Source of the DNA: Micromonospora sicca
GTDB taxonomy: Bacteria; Actinomycetota; Actinomycetes; Mycobacteriales; Micromonosporaceae
Length of the DNA stretch: 54,997 nucleotides
Assembly: GCF_003172935.1 (NCBI RefSeq)
Contig: NZ_QGKS01000271.1
Location: 1 to 54,997 of the forward strand
Direction of reading: 5' to 3'
The translations under genes were made by a program, and so were the position numbers. Position 1 is the first letter of the stretch. Each line of letters begins with the position of its first letter. The notes beneath the pieces are model-generated. The model had not been told where the DNA came from, searched no databases, and saw nothing but the letters and a program-made list of their open reading frames with translations. Shown here piece after piece: positions 33,742-41,538 of the stretch.

Positions 33742-34905
33742 GTGGGTCGTAAACGTTTACAGGAGTCGGCCGACGGCCGGCCGACGGTGCACACCGTCGC
33801 CGCCCGGGCCGGCGTCTCGATCGCCTCCGCCTCCCGCGTGCTCAACGGCGTCGGGGGCAGCCCCGAGACCATCCGCAAGGTCCGCGCGGCGGCGGCCGAG
33901 GTCGGCTACGTCCCCAACGCCATCGCCCGCTCGCTCCAGTCGCAGCGCACCGGCCTCGTGGCCCTCGCCGTCGAGGACATCGGCAACCCGGTGTACGTCG
34001 AGATGATGCGCGCCATCGAGTCGGTGGTCGCCGCCTCCGGCCGGCAGCTGCTGGTGCACGCCACCGCCGGTCAGGTCGCCAAGGAGACGGCGCTGCTGCG
34101 CCGGCTGGCCCACCGCTACGTCGACGGGATGATCGTCTCGCCGATCCGGGTCACCGACGACCACCTGGCCGCGCTGGTCGACAGCCCGGTGCCGGTGGTG
34201 GTCGTCGGTCAGCTCGGCGCGGACGCCCCGGTCGACAACGTCCGCACCGACTCGCGCACCGGCGTGGGGCTGGCGGTCGACCATTTGGTCGCCGCCGGAC
34301 GCCGGCGGATCGGCTTCGTCAACGGCCCGCTCGACACCGTCCCCGGCGCCGCCCGTGACGCCGGCTTCCGGACCGCCCTCGCCGGTCACGGCATCGAGCT
34401 CGACGAACGGCTCGTCGAGGTCGGCGACTTCCAGTACGCCGCCGGCCGCGCCGCCGCCGAACGACTGCTCGCCCGGGCCCGCCCCGACGCACTGGTCTGC
34501 GCCAACGACCTGATCGCCGTCGGGGCGCTGCACGCCCTGCTCGCCGCCGGTCGCCGGGTCCCCGAGGACGTCGCGCTGGTCGGCATGGACGACACCGAGC
34601 TGGCCCGGATGATGTTCCCGCAGCTCTCCAGCGTCTCCCTCGGCTCGGCCGAACGTGGACGACGCGCCGCCGAGCTGCTCCTGCAACGGATCACCGACCC
34701 GGCCCTGCCGCCCCGCCGCGAGCAGGTCGCCCCCCACCTCGCCGTCCGCGCCTCCAGCGCCGCACCGCGCCCCGTGCTCGCGCCGTTCCGGCGAGCCGAT
34801 GCCCGGACGGCGGAAGGAGCCCTGCCGCTCGTGCCCGGCCAACCGGACCAGGAGCCGACGGCGCCGAAGCCACCCGCACCGCGTACCCCGGAGGTGACCG
34901 CATGA
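33742..34905 (+). CDS. LacI family transcriptional regulator of the glycoside/CoA operon
   Basis: A 387-residue repressor-type regulator. The helix-turn-helix (about 16-40, TVHTVAARAGVSIASASRVLNGVGG) and hinge (YVPNAIARSLQSQRTGLVAL) precede a periplasmic-binding-protein-like sensor domain (about 60-335; PVDNVRTDSRTGVGLAVDHLV, RRRIGFVNGPLD, PDALVCANDLIAVGAL, VALVGMDDTELARMMFPQLSSV). A Pro-rich tail ends the protein. The effector is presumably the imported sugar compound. Three AAACGTTT operators surround the start, the third (33749-33760) inside codons 3-7, indicating autoregulation. Codon 6 within that operator is TTA, rare in this GC-rich DNA and potentially bldA-dependent. The stop overlaps the next start (ATGA). 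Confidence 0.92.
   Translation: MGRKRLQESADGRPTVHTVAARAGVSIASASRVLNGVGGSPETIRKVRAAAAEVGYVPNAIARSLQSQRTGLVALAVEDIGNPVYVEMMRAIESVVAASGRQLLVHATAGQVAKETALLRRLAHRYVDGMIVSPIRVTDDHLAALVDSPVPVVVVGQLGADAPVDNVRTDSRTGVGLAVDHLVAAGRRRIGFVNGPLDTVPGAARDAGFRTALAGHGIELDERLVEVGDFQYAAGRAAAERLLARARPDALVCANDLIAVGALHALLAAGRRVPEDVALVGMDDTELARMMFPQLSSVSLGSAERGRRAAELLLQRITDPALPPRREQVAPHLAVRASSAAPRPVLAPFRRADARTAEGALPLVPGQPDQEPTAPKPPAPRTPEVTA
33749..33760. promoter_or_regulatory. LacI-type operator O3, inside the lacI-family gene
   Basis: GTAAACGTTTAC, a perfect 12-base dyad covering codons 3-7 of the regulator if translation starts at GTG 33742. O1, O2 and O3 have centres 56 and 44 bases apart. Confidence 0.75.
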
Positions 34906-35834
34906 CCACCGTGGCCGAACGGCCGGACGTCGCGCGCGCCGAGGGTCCGCGCGCCGCCCGGTCCCGCTCCGACCGGATGGGCATCTACCTGCTGCTCCTG
35001 CCGTCGCTGCTGCCCATCGTGGTGCTCTCGGTGTTCCCGCTGCTGCGCGGCATCTACCTGGGCTTCACCGACGCCCGCGCCGGCCGCAACGTCGAGGTCA
35101 GCTTCACCGGGCTGGCCAACTACCGGGAGCTGCTCGGCGACGAGCTGTTCTGGAACTCGTTCAAGATCGGCCTGCTCTGGGCGGTCGGGGTGACCGTGCT
35201 GCAATTCGTGCTCGCCCTCGGGCTGGCCCTGCTGCTCAACCAGCAGCTGCGCTTCCGGGGCGCGGCCCGGGTGCTCGCCGTGGTGCCCTGGGCGATGCCG
35301 CCGGTGGTGGTCGGCATCCTGTGGAAGCTGGTCTACCACCCCGACGCCGGCCTGCTCAACGAGTTCTTCCACCGGGTCGGCGCGGACGGGTTGCGCACCA
35401 ACTGGCTCGGCGACTTCAGCACCGCGCTGCCCGCGGTGATCATCGTGGGCGTCTGGGCCGGCATGCCGCAGACCACCGTTGTGCTGCTGGCGGGGTTGCA
35501 GGGCGTGCCGCGCGAGCTGCACGAGGCGGCCGCGGTGGACGGCGCCGGCACCTGGCACCGGTTCCGCAACGTCACGCTGCCCGCCCTCGCGCCGGTGATC
35601 GTCGCGATCACCTCGCTGGACTTCATCTGGAACTTCAACTCGTTCGGCCTGGTCTACGTGCTGACCGCGGGCGGGCCGGGCGGCAAGACCATGCTGCCGA
35701 TGCTCTTCGCCTACGAGGAGGCGTTCCGCTACGGCAACTACGGCTACGCCGCCGCGCTCGGCAACGCCATGGTCTTGATCATCGTCGCGCTGCTCGCGGT
35801 CTACCTGCGGCGCCGACTCCGGGAGGCGAACTGA
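34902..35834 (+). CDS. Sugar ABC transporter permease (MalF/UgpA type)
   Basis: A 310-residue inner-membrane permease of the carbohydrate-uptake CUT1 group. Six membrane segments are visible, starting at GIYLLLLPSLLPIVVLSVFPLL. The ATPase-contact EAA loop is ELHEAAAVDGAGTWHRFRNVTLPAL (about 205-230), followed by conserved FNSFGLVYVLTAGGPGGKTMLPMLFAYEEAF. It overlaps the LacI stop by four bases and precedes the second permease by one base, so all are co-translated. No ATP-binding subunit is encoded in the operon. A shared MsiK-type ATPase elsewhere in the genome is the usual solution in actinomycetes. Confidence 0.93.
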   Translation: MTTVAERPDVARAEGPRAARSRSDRMGIYLLLLPSLLPIVVLSVFPLLRGIYLGFTDARAGRNVEVSFTGLANYRELLGDELFWNSFKIGLLWAVGVTVLQFVLALGLALLLNQQLRFRGAARVLAVVPWAMPPVVVGILWKLVYHPDAGLLNEFFHRVGADGLRTNWLGDFSTALPAVIIVGVWAGMPQTTVVLLAGLQGVPRELHEAAAVDGAGTWHRFRNVTLPALAPVIVAITSLDFIWNFNSFGLVYVLTAGGPGGKTMLPMLFAYEEAFRYGNYGYAAALGNAMVLIIVALLAVYLRRRLREAN

Positions 35835-35835
35835 C

Positions 35836-36675
35836 ATGTTCGGAAAGCCGAGCCGCACCGGGCGCACGTTGCAGTACGTCGCCCTGACCGGCTACCTGAT
35901 CTTCCTCGGGTTCCCGCTGGTCTGGCTGGTCTCCACCGCGTTCAAGCCGCCCCGGGAACTGGTCCAGCTGCACCCCACGCTGATCCCCGCCAACCCGACC
36001 GTGCAGAACTTCGTGCAGGCCTTCACCGAGCAGGAACTCGGCCGGGCCGCGCTGAACAGCCTCCAGGTGTCGCTCGCCTCGGCGGTGCTCACCGTGCTGG
36101 TCGCGCTGCCCGCCTCGTACGCCCTGGCCCGGTTCCGCACGAAGCTCGGCACCGCGGCGCTCGGCTGGGTGCTGCTGTCGCAGCTGTTCCCGTTCGTGCT
36201 GCTGATCATCCCGATCTTCCTGATCCTGCGCGAGGTCGGGCTGGCCAACACCCACGCCGGGCTGGTGCTGATCTACGTGGTCTGGGCGCTGCCGTTCGCG
36301 CTCTGGATGCTCCAGGGCTTCGTCCGCAACATCCCGCGCGAGCTGGAGGAGGCGGCCAGCGTCGACGGGGCCAGCCGGCTGCAGATCCTGCGCCAGGTGG
36401 TCTTCCCGCTGCTCGCGCCCGGGATCGTCGCCACCGCGCTGTTCTCGTTCATCTCCGCCTGGAACGAGTTCTTCTTCGCCCTGGTGCTGCTCAAGACCCC
36501 GGAGCTGGCCACCCTGCCGGTCACCCTGGCCCGGTTCGTCGGGATCGAGGGCACCGCTCGGCTCGGTCCCCTCGCGGCCGGATCCCTGCTCGCCACCCTG
36601 CCCAGTCTGATCTTCTTCGCTTTCATGCAACGCCGGCTCTCCTCCGGCTCGCTCGCCGGCGCCGTCAAGGGCTGA
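35836..36675 (+). CDS. Sugar ABC transporter permease (MalG/UgpE type)
   Basis: Second CUT1 permease, 279 residues, pairing with the protein encoded just upstream. Hydrophobic segments begin at LTGYLIFLGFPLVWLVSTAFKP. The EAA loop is RELEEAASVDGASRLQILRQVVFPLLAPGI (about 170-200), and ISAWNEFFFALVLLK is the typical last-but-one helix. The stop of the first permease and this ATG are separated by one base. A 45-base gap with a strong ribosome site then leads to the binding-protein gene. Confidence 0.93.
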   Translation: MFGKPSRTGRTLQYVALTGYLIFLGFPLVWLVSTAFKPPRELVQLHPTLIPANPTVQNFVQAFTEQELGRAALNSLQVSLASAVLTVLVALPASYALARFRTKLGTAALGWVLLSQLFPFVLLIIPIFLILREVGLANTHAGLVLIYVVWALPFALWMLQGFVRNIPRELEEAASVDGASRLQILRQVVFPLLAPGIVATALFSFISAWNEFFFALVLLKTPELATLPVTLARFVGIEGTARLGPLAAGSLLATLPSLIFFAFMQRRLSSGSLAGAVKG

Positions 36676-36705
36676 CGAGCGGCACCACATCCCCCACCCA
36701 CCACC

Positions 36706-36713
36706 AAGGAGGT
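36706..36713 (+). promoter_or_regulatory. Perfect ribosome binding site of the solute-binding-protein gene
   Basis: AAGGAGGT, full complement of the 16S anti-Shine-Dalgarno core, seven bases before ATG 36721. It is the strongest in the operon, consistent with the binding protein being made in excess over the permeases. Confidence 0.8.
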
Positions 36714-36720
36714 AACCCCC

Positions 36721-38016
36721 ATGCTCCGTAGCAGATTCCGTCGACTCGCCGCGGCCGCCGCGGTCGCGGTCGTCGGCCTCGGCGCCCTCACCGCGTGCGG
36801 TGACGGCGGCGGCACGGACGAGGCGTCGTCCGGCCCGGTCAAGCTGCGCTTCCTCAGCCTGGCCTGGCAGAAGGAGTCGCTGCAGGCCAACAAGGACCTG
36901 GTCGCCAAGTGGAACAGCGAGCACCCGGACATCCAGGTCGAGTACGTCCAGGGTGACTGGAACTCCGTCCACGACCAGCTGCTCACCTCGTTCGAGGGCG
37001 GCGACGCCGCCGACATCGTGCACTACGAGGCCTCCGCCATCGGCGAGTTCAGCAAGCAGGGCTACCTGGCCGACGTCTCCAAGCTGCTCAGCGACGACTT
37101 CAAGGGCCAGATCGACCCGGGCGTCTGGGACACCGCCACCTTCGAGGGCAAGGTCACCGGCGTGCCGTTCCTGCTCGAGTCGCAGGTCGTCATCGCCAAC
37201 AAGAAGCTGCTCGACGCCGCCGGCGTCGCCGTGCCACCGGCCGACGGCGGCTGGACCTGGGACGAGTTCCAGGCCAACGCGCAGAAGCTCACCAAGCCCG
37301 GCCAGTACGGCGTGGCCTGGGCGCTGAAGTCGCCCACCAACCGGGTGATGAACCTGGCGCTGAACTACGACGGCAAGTTCTTCTACCCCGACGGCGGCAA
37401 GACCGAGGTCAAGGTCGGCGACGCGGAGAGGGAGGTGCCGAAGCGGATCCACGACATGCTCTACGCCACCAAGTCGGCCTCCCCGGAGGCGCTCGGCATG
37501 AGCGGCGCGGACACCCTGCCCGGCTTCTTCGGCGGCAAGTACGCGATGCTGCCCGGCTCGGTGTCGCTGCGCCAGCAGATGGTCGAGCAGGCCCCCGCCG
37601 GCTTCGACTGGGTCACCCTCCCGCCGATCAAGGGGCTGTCTACCAAGCAGGCCGCCAACCCGCAGACGCTGTCCGTCTCGGCGGACAGCAAGCACCAGAA
37701 GCAGGCCGCGCAGTTCATCGAGTGGTTCCTCAACCCGACCAACATGGCCACCCTCGCCAAGGGTGACTGGCTGGTGCCGACCGGCAAGCAGGCCAACGCG
37801 GAGCTGGTCAAGGCCACCAGCGGCAAGCAGGGCTGGGACGTCGCCGCGGACAGCGCCGCCGACCTGACCGTCGCCCCGTTCCAGAAGGTCGACGGCTACC
37901 CGGAGTGGAAGACCAAGTACGCCACCCCGGCCCTTCAGCAGTACTTCGCCAACAAGATCACCCTGGACCAGCTCGGCACGCAGCTGGTCGACGGTGGCAA
38001 GCAGGTTCTGAGGTAA
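36721..38016 (+). CDS. Extracellular sugar-binding lipoprotein of the ABC importer
   Basis: A 431-residue solute-binding protein of the CUT1 (SBP_bac_1) type. The lipoprotein signal ends in the lipobox LGALTAC, with Cys26 as the lipid-anchored residue. The mature domain shows KLRFLSLAWQKESLQANKDLVAKWN, DIQVEYVQGDWNSVHDQLLTSFEGG, ADIVHYEASAIGEFSKQGYLADV and, near the C-terminus, AAQFIEWFLNPTNMATLAKGDWLVPT. It delivers the ligand to the two permeases encoded upstream. The ligand is not readable from sequence; the downstream enzymes suggest a ribosyl or other N-glycosyl compound (inference). Confidence 0.93.
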   Translation: MLRSRFRRLAAAAAVAVVGLGALTACGDGGGTDEASSGPVKLRFLSLAWQKESLQANKDLVAKWNSEHPDIQVEYVQGDWNSVHDQLLTSFEGGDAADIVHYEASAIGEFSKQGYLADVSKLLSDDFKGQIDPGVWDTATFEGKVTGVPFLLESQVVIANKKLLDAAGVAVPPADGGWTWDEFQANAQKLTKPGQYGVAWALKSPTNRVMNLALNYDGKFFYPDGGKTEVKVGDAEREVPKRIHDMLYATKSASPEALGMSGADTLPGFFGGKYAMLPGSVSLRQQMVEQAPAGFDWVTLPPIKGLSTKQAANPQTLSVSADSKHQKQAAQFIEWFLNPTNMATLAKGDWLVPTGKQANAELVKATSGKQGWDVAADSAADLTVAPFQKVDGYPEWKTKYATPALQQYFANKITLDQLGTQLVDGGKQVLR

Positions 38017-38018
38017 CC

Positions 38019-39152
38019 ATGTCACTCTTGCTCGACACGTCGGTCGGTTGCCTGGTCGGCGCCGCGGTGGGCGACGCCCTCGGCGGTGCCACCGAGACAG
38101 CGCTCCCTGAGCAGATCCGCGCCCGCTACGGCGGCTGGGTCGAGGGCGTCGTGCCCCCGTACCACGCCGACTGGGCCACCGCGCGGCCACTCGCGCCGTA
38201 CCACAAGGGCGACGGGCACATCACCGACGACACGTTGATGACCCACGCCCTGGTCCGGGCGTACGCGGCCAAGCGGGACCACCTCGACGCGTACGACGTG
38301 GTGGAACTGCTCGTCCCCGACCTGATCGAGCGGGTGGTGTACATCCCGGACCTGGAGCGGGACGGGGTGACCTTCCACCGGCTGGCCGCGGCCGAACGGT
38401 GGCTGGTCACCCGCCTGCACCACGCGCACGCCGACCCCCGCGAGGCCGGCGTGGGCAACATCGTCAACTGCGGCGCCGCCATGTACATGGCCCCGGTCGG
38501 CATCGTCAACGCCGGCGACCCGGCCGGGGCGTACGCGGAGGCGGTGGAGATCGCCGGGGCGCACCAGCACAGCTACGGGCGGGAGGCCGCGGCGGTCTTC
38601 GCCGCCGCGGTCGCCGCCGCCGCGGCCCCCGGCGCGGGCGTCGACGACGTCCTCGGCGCGGCGCTCGACCTGGCCCGCGACGGCACCCGCGCCGCCATCG
38701 ACGCGGTGGTCAAGGAGGCCCGGGGGTACGACGACTGGAAGGCCGCCATCCCCGCGCTGCGCGCCGCGGTCGCCCCCTACGACACGGTGGGGGAGGAGTA
38801 CCGCAGCCCCGGCCTGGGCGCCCGCCGGCCCAGCCGGCTGCACGCCATCGAGGAGCTGCCGGTGGCGCTGGGCATGCTGGTGGTGGCCCAGGGCGACTAC
38901 CGGTCGGCGGTGCTCGGCTCGGTCAACTACGGCCGGGACGCCGACTCCACGGCCACCATGGCCGGCGCGATCGCCGGGGCGCTGGGCGGCGTGGCGGCGG
39001 TGCCCGCCGAGTGGTCCACGGTGGTGGCCGAGGCGTCCCGCACCGACCTGGTCGAGCCGGCGCGGGTACTCGCCGCGGTCGCCACCGAGGTCTTCGACCG
39101 GGACCGGCAGCGCTTCGCCCGGCGCGCCGAGCGCTTCGGCGGCCTGGCATGA
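38019..39152 (+). CDS. ADP-ribosylglycohydrolase (ARH) family protein 1
   Basis: A 377-residue all-helical hydrolase of the ARH/DraG family, which breaks N- or O-glycosidic bonds at C1 of ribose using two Mg2+. The opening GCLVGAAVGDALGGATE is at 10-26. The metal ligands are TDDT (Thr69-Asp70-Asp71-Thr72) and GRDADSTA (Asp307, Asp309), so the site looks complete. NAGDPAGAYAEAVEIAGAHQHSYGREAA is also typical. It begins three bases after the binding-protein gene and overlaps the next gene (ATGA). Within this uptake operon a catabolic glycosidase role is more likely than removal of ADP-ribose from proteins (inference). Confidence 0.9.
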   Translation: MSLLLDTSVGCLVGAAVGDALGGATETALPEQIRARYGGWVEGVVPPYHADWATARPLAPYHKGDGHITDDTLMTHALVRAYAAKRDHLDAYDVVELLVPDLIERVVYIPDLERDGVTFHRLAAAERWLVTRLHHAHADPREAGVGNIVNCGAAMYMAPVGIVNAGDPAGAYAEAVEIAGAHQHSYGREAAAVFAAAVAAAAAPGAGVDDVLGAALDLARDGTRAAIDAVVKEARGYDDWKAAIPALRAAVAPYDTVGEEYRSPGLGARRPSRLHAIEELPVALGMLVVAQGDYRSAVLGSVNYGRDADSTATMAGAIAGALGGVAAVPAEWSTVVAEASRTDLVEPARVLAAVATEVFDRDRQRFARRAERFGGLA

Positions 39153-40603
39153 CCGCTGCGGGTGTCCCGGCCACCGGCACCGCGCCGGCCGCCGGGGCGG
39201 GCGGCCCTGCCTCCCGTCCCGGCGCGGCCGGCGGGCTGCGACTGACCTGGGTGCAGCCGGAGGACCTGCTGCCGCACGAGCTGGCGGCCAGCCGGGACGA
39301 GGGCCGCAACGTGACCGCCCTCGCCGACCGCTGGACGGCGGCCGGCGGCGACGCCACCGCCCCGGTCAGCGGGGCCTCGGCCGTGCCCGCGTCGCCCGAG
39401 CTGCGCGCCCTGGCCGTCGACCTGCTCGACGCCGCCGACGCGCTGCCCGGCCCCGACACGGCCGACGAGCCCGACGACCTCGACGCCGTCCGGGCGACCT
39501 GGCCGACGGCCTGGCACCTGCCGACCACCGCCACCCGGGACCGGCTGCACGGGGCCTGGCTCGGCCGGGCCGTCGGCTGCCTGCTCGGCAAGCCGGTGGA
39601 GAAGATCCCCCGACCCGGGATCCGGGAGATCCTCACCGCCACCGGCCGGTGGCCGCTGCGCGGGTACTTCACCGCCGAGGGGCTGCCGGCCGAGGTGGCC
39701 GCCCGCTGGCCGTGGAACCGGCGCAGCGCCCCCACCAGCCTGGCCGAGAACATCGCCGGCATGCCCGAGGACGACGACCTCAACTTCGCGCTGCTGGCCC
39801 TGCGGATCCTGGAGACCCACGGCCCGGACTTCACGAGCGCCGACGTGGCCCAGGCCTGGCTGGACTGGCTGCCCGCCGGGCGGGTCTTCACCGCGGAGCG
39901 GGTCGCCTACCGCAACCTGCTGCTCGGCCACGCCCCGCCGCAGACCGCCCGCCGACACAACCCGTTCCGGGAGTGGATCGGCGCTCAGATCCGCACCGAC
40001 GTGTACGGCTGGACCAACCCCGGCCGCCCCGACCAGGCCGCCGAGGCGGCCTGGCGGGACGCCGCCGTCAGCCACGTCCGGGCCGGGGCGTACGGGGCGA
40101 TCTGGGTGGCCGCGCTCGCCGCGGCGGCGCCGGTCGCCGGGAGCATCGACGAGGTGCTGGACGCGGGCGAGTCGGTGCTGCCGCCGGGCAGCAGGTTCAC
40201 CGCCGCCGTCCGGGAGGCGCGCGCCCTCGGCGCCGGCACCGACGACTGGGAGAGCATCGTGGACACCCTCTACCAGCGGCACGGCCACCTGCACTGGGTG
40301 CACGTGCGCAACAACGCCGCGCTGGTCGCGGCGGCGCTCGCGTACGGGCGCGGCGACCTGGAGCGGTCCATCTGCGCCGTGGTCAGCGGCGGCTGGGACA
40401 CCGACTCGACCGGCGCGACGGTCGGCGCGGTCACCGGGGCGCTGACCGGCGCGTCCGGGCTGCCGGCGCGCTGGGTCGCCCCGCTGCGCAACCGGCTGGC
40501 CAGCAGCATCGCCGGTTTCGACGGGATCGGCTTCGACGCCCTCGCCGACCGTACCCTCGCCCTGGCCGACGCCCGGGTGCCGGCGGACGGGGGCGCGGCG
40601 TGA
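39149..40603 (+). CDS. ADP-ribosylglycohydrolase (ARH) family protein 2
   Basis: Second ARH-family enzyme, 484 residues and clearly divergent from the first. The first 125 residues are an extension with a Pro/Ala-rich start and LRLTWVQPEDLLPHELAASRDEGRN. The family domain starts near 130 (DRLHGAWLGRAVGCLLGKPVEK). Metal ligands are EDDDLNFALL (Glu207-Asp210) and GWDTDSTGATVG (Asp417, Asp419). LHWVHVRNNAALVAAALAYG lies between them. The site looks intact although TDDT is replaced by EDDD. Start overlaps the stop of ARH1 and its own stop overlaps the ribokinase start (GTGA). Two different ARHs in tandem suggest two successive or alternative bond cleavages. Confidence 0.9.
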   Translation: MTAAGVPATGTAPAAGAGGPASRPGAAGGLRLTWVQPEDLLPHELAASRDEGRNVTALADRWTAAGGDATAPVSGASAVPASPELRALAVDLLDAADALPGPDTADEPDDLDAVRATWPTAWHLPTTATRDRLHGAWLGRAVGCLLGKPVEKIPRPGIREILTATGRWPLRGYFTAEGLPAEVAARWPWNRRSAPTSLAENIAGMPEDDDLNFALLALRILETHGPDFTSADVAQAWLDWLPAGRVFTAERVAYRNLLLGHAPPQTARRHNPFREWIGAQIRTDVYGWTNPGRPDQAAEAAWRDAAVSHVRAGAYGAIWVAALAAAAPVAGSIDEVLDAGESVLPPGSRFTAAVREARALGAGTDDWESIVDTLYQRHGHLHWVHVRNNAALVAAALAYGRGDLERSICAVVSGGWDTDSTGATVGAVTGALTGASGLPARWVAPLRNRLASSIAGFDGIGFDALADRTLALADARVPADGGAA

Positions 40604-41538
40604 GCGCCCGGGTGATCGTGGTCGGCAGCGCCAACCTGGACCTGGTGGTGACCACGCCGCAGCTGCCCAGGCCCGGTGAGACGGTGCTCGGCGGCGACTT
40701 CCGCACCGTGCCTGGAGGCAAGGGCGCCAACCAGGCGGTGGCCGCCGCCCGGGCCGGAGCGGACTGCGACTTCGTCGGCGCCGTCGGCACCGACGACTTC
40801 GGCATGCTGCTGAGTGACAACCTGATCGCCGCCGGCATCGACGTACGGGGCCTGCGCACCGTCGACGGGCCGTCCGGCGTCGCGCTGATCGCCGTCGACG
40901 GCGCGGCCGAGAACTTCATCGTCGTCGCCCCCGGCGCCAACGCCGCCCTCACCACGCTGGACGCCGCCGACCGGACGGCGGTGGCCGGCGCCGACGTGCT
41001 GCTGCTCCAGCTGGAGGTGCCGCTCGCGGCGGTCCGGCAGGCCGCGGAGTGGGCCCGCGCCGACGGCACCACGGTGGTGCTCAACGCCGCCCCGGCCCGG
41101 CCGCTGCCGGCCGAGCTGCTCGACCTGGTCGACGTGCTGGTGGTCAACGAACACGAGGCGGCGGTCGTCGGCGGGGTCTTCACCGAGGAGCCCGGCGCGC
41201 TGCTCGACGCGCTCGTGACCCTGGTGCCCCGGGTGGTGCTGACCCTGGGCGCGCGCGGCGCCGCGTACGCCGACCGGGCCGGGACCCGGATCGAGGTCCC
41301 GGCCCCGAAGGTCGACGCGGTGGACACCACCGCGGCCGGTGACGCGTTCACCGGCGCGCTCGCCGTCGCCCTCGCCGAACGCGGCGGCACCCTCACCGCC
41401 GGCACGGCGACGGCGGTGCTGCGCTGGGCGTGTGCCGCCGGTGCGGCCTGCGCGCAGCGCCCCGGCGCGTCCACCGCCCTGCCCTCGCGGGCCGCGATCG
41501 ACGCCCTGTACGCCGTGACCTACGGAGATGCCGCGTGA
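40600..41538 (+). CDS. rbsK: Ribokinase (PfkB family)
   Basis: A 312-residue sugar kinase phosphorylating ribose (or a close relative) at O5 with ATP. N-terminal [13 protein letters not shown] and the first PfkB signature [17 protein letters not shown] are present. The second signature is [17 protein letters not shown], with catalytic Asp248. The [10 protein letters not shown] segment and C-terminal [20 protein letters not shown] match true ribokinases rather than fructokinases. GTG start overlaps the ARH2 stop; the stop overlaps the next start. Its presence is the main reason to think the ARH enzymes release ribose. Confidence 0.9.
   Translation: MSARVIVVGSANLDLVVTTPQLPRPGETVLGGDFRTVPGGKGANQAVAAARAGADCDFVGAVGTDDFGMLLSDNLIAAGIDVRGLRTVDGPSGVALIAVDGAAENFIVVAPGANAALTTLDAADRTAVAGADVLLLQLEVPLAAVRQAAEWARADGTTVVLNAAPARPLPAELLDLVDVLVVNEHEAAVVGGVFTEEPGALLDALVTLVPRVVLTLGARGAAYADRAGTRIEVPAPKVDAVDTTAAGDAFTGALAVALAERGGTLTAGTATAVLRWACAAGAACAQRPGASTALPSRAAIDALYAVTYGDAA

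Noticed and set aside
38019..40603. Toxin-type or phage-defence ADP-ribosylation module
   Set aside because: No ADP-ribosyltransferase, toxin or defence gene is adjacent; the neighbours are uptake and catabolic genes.
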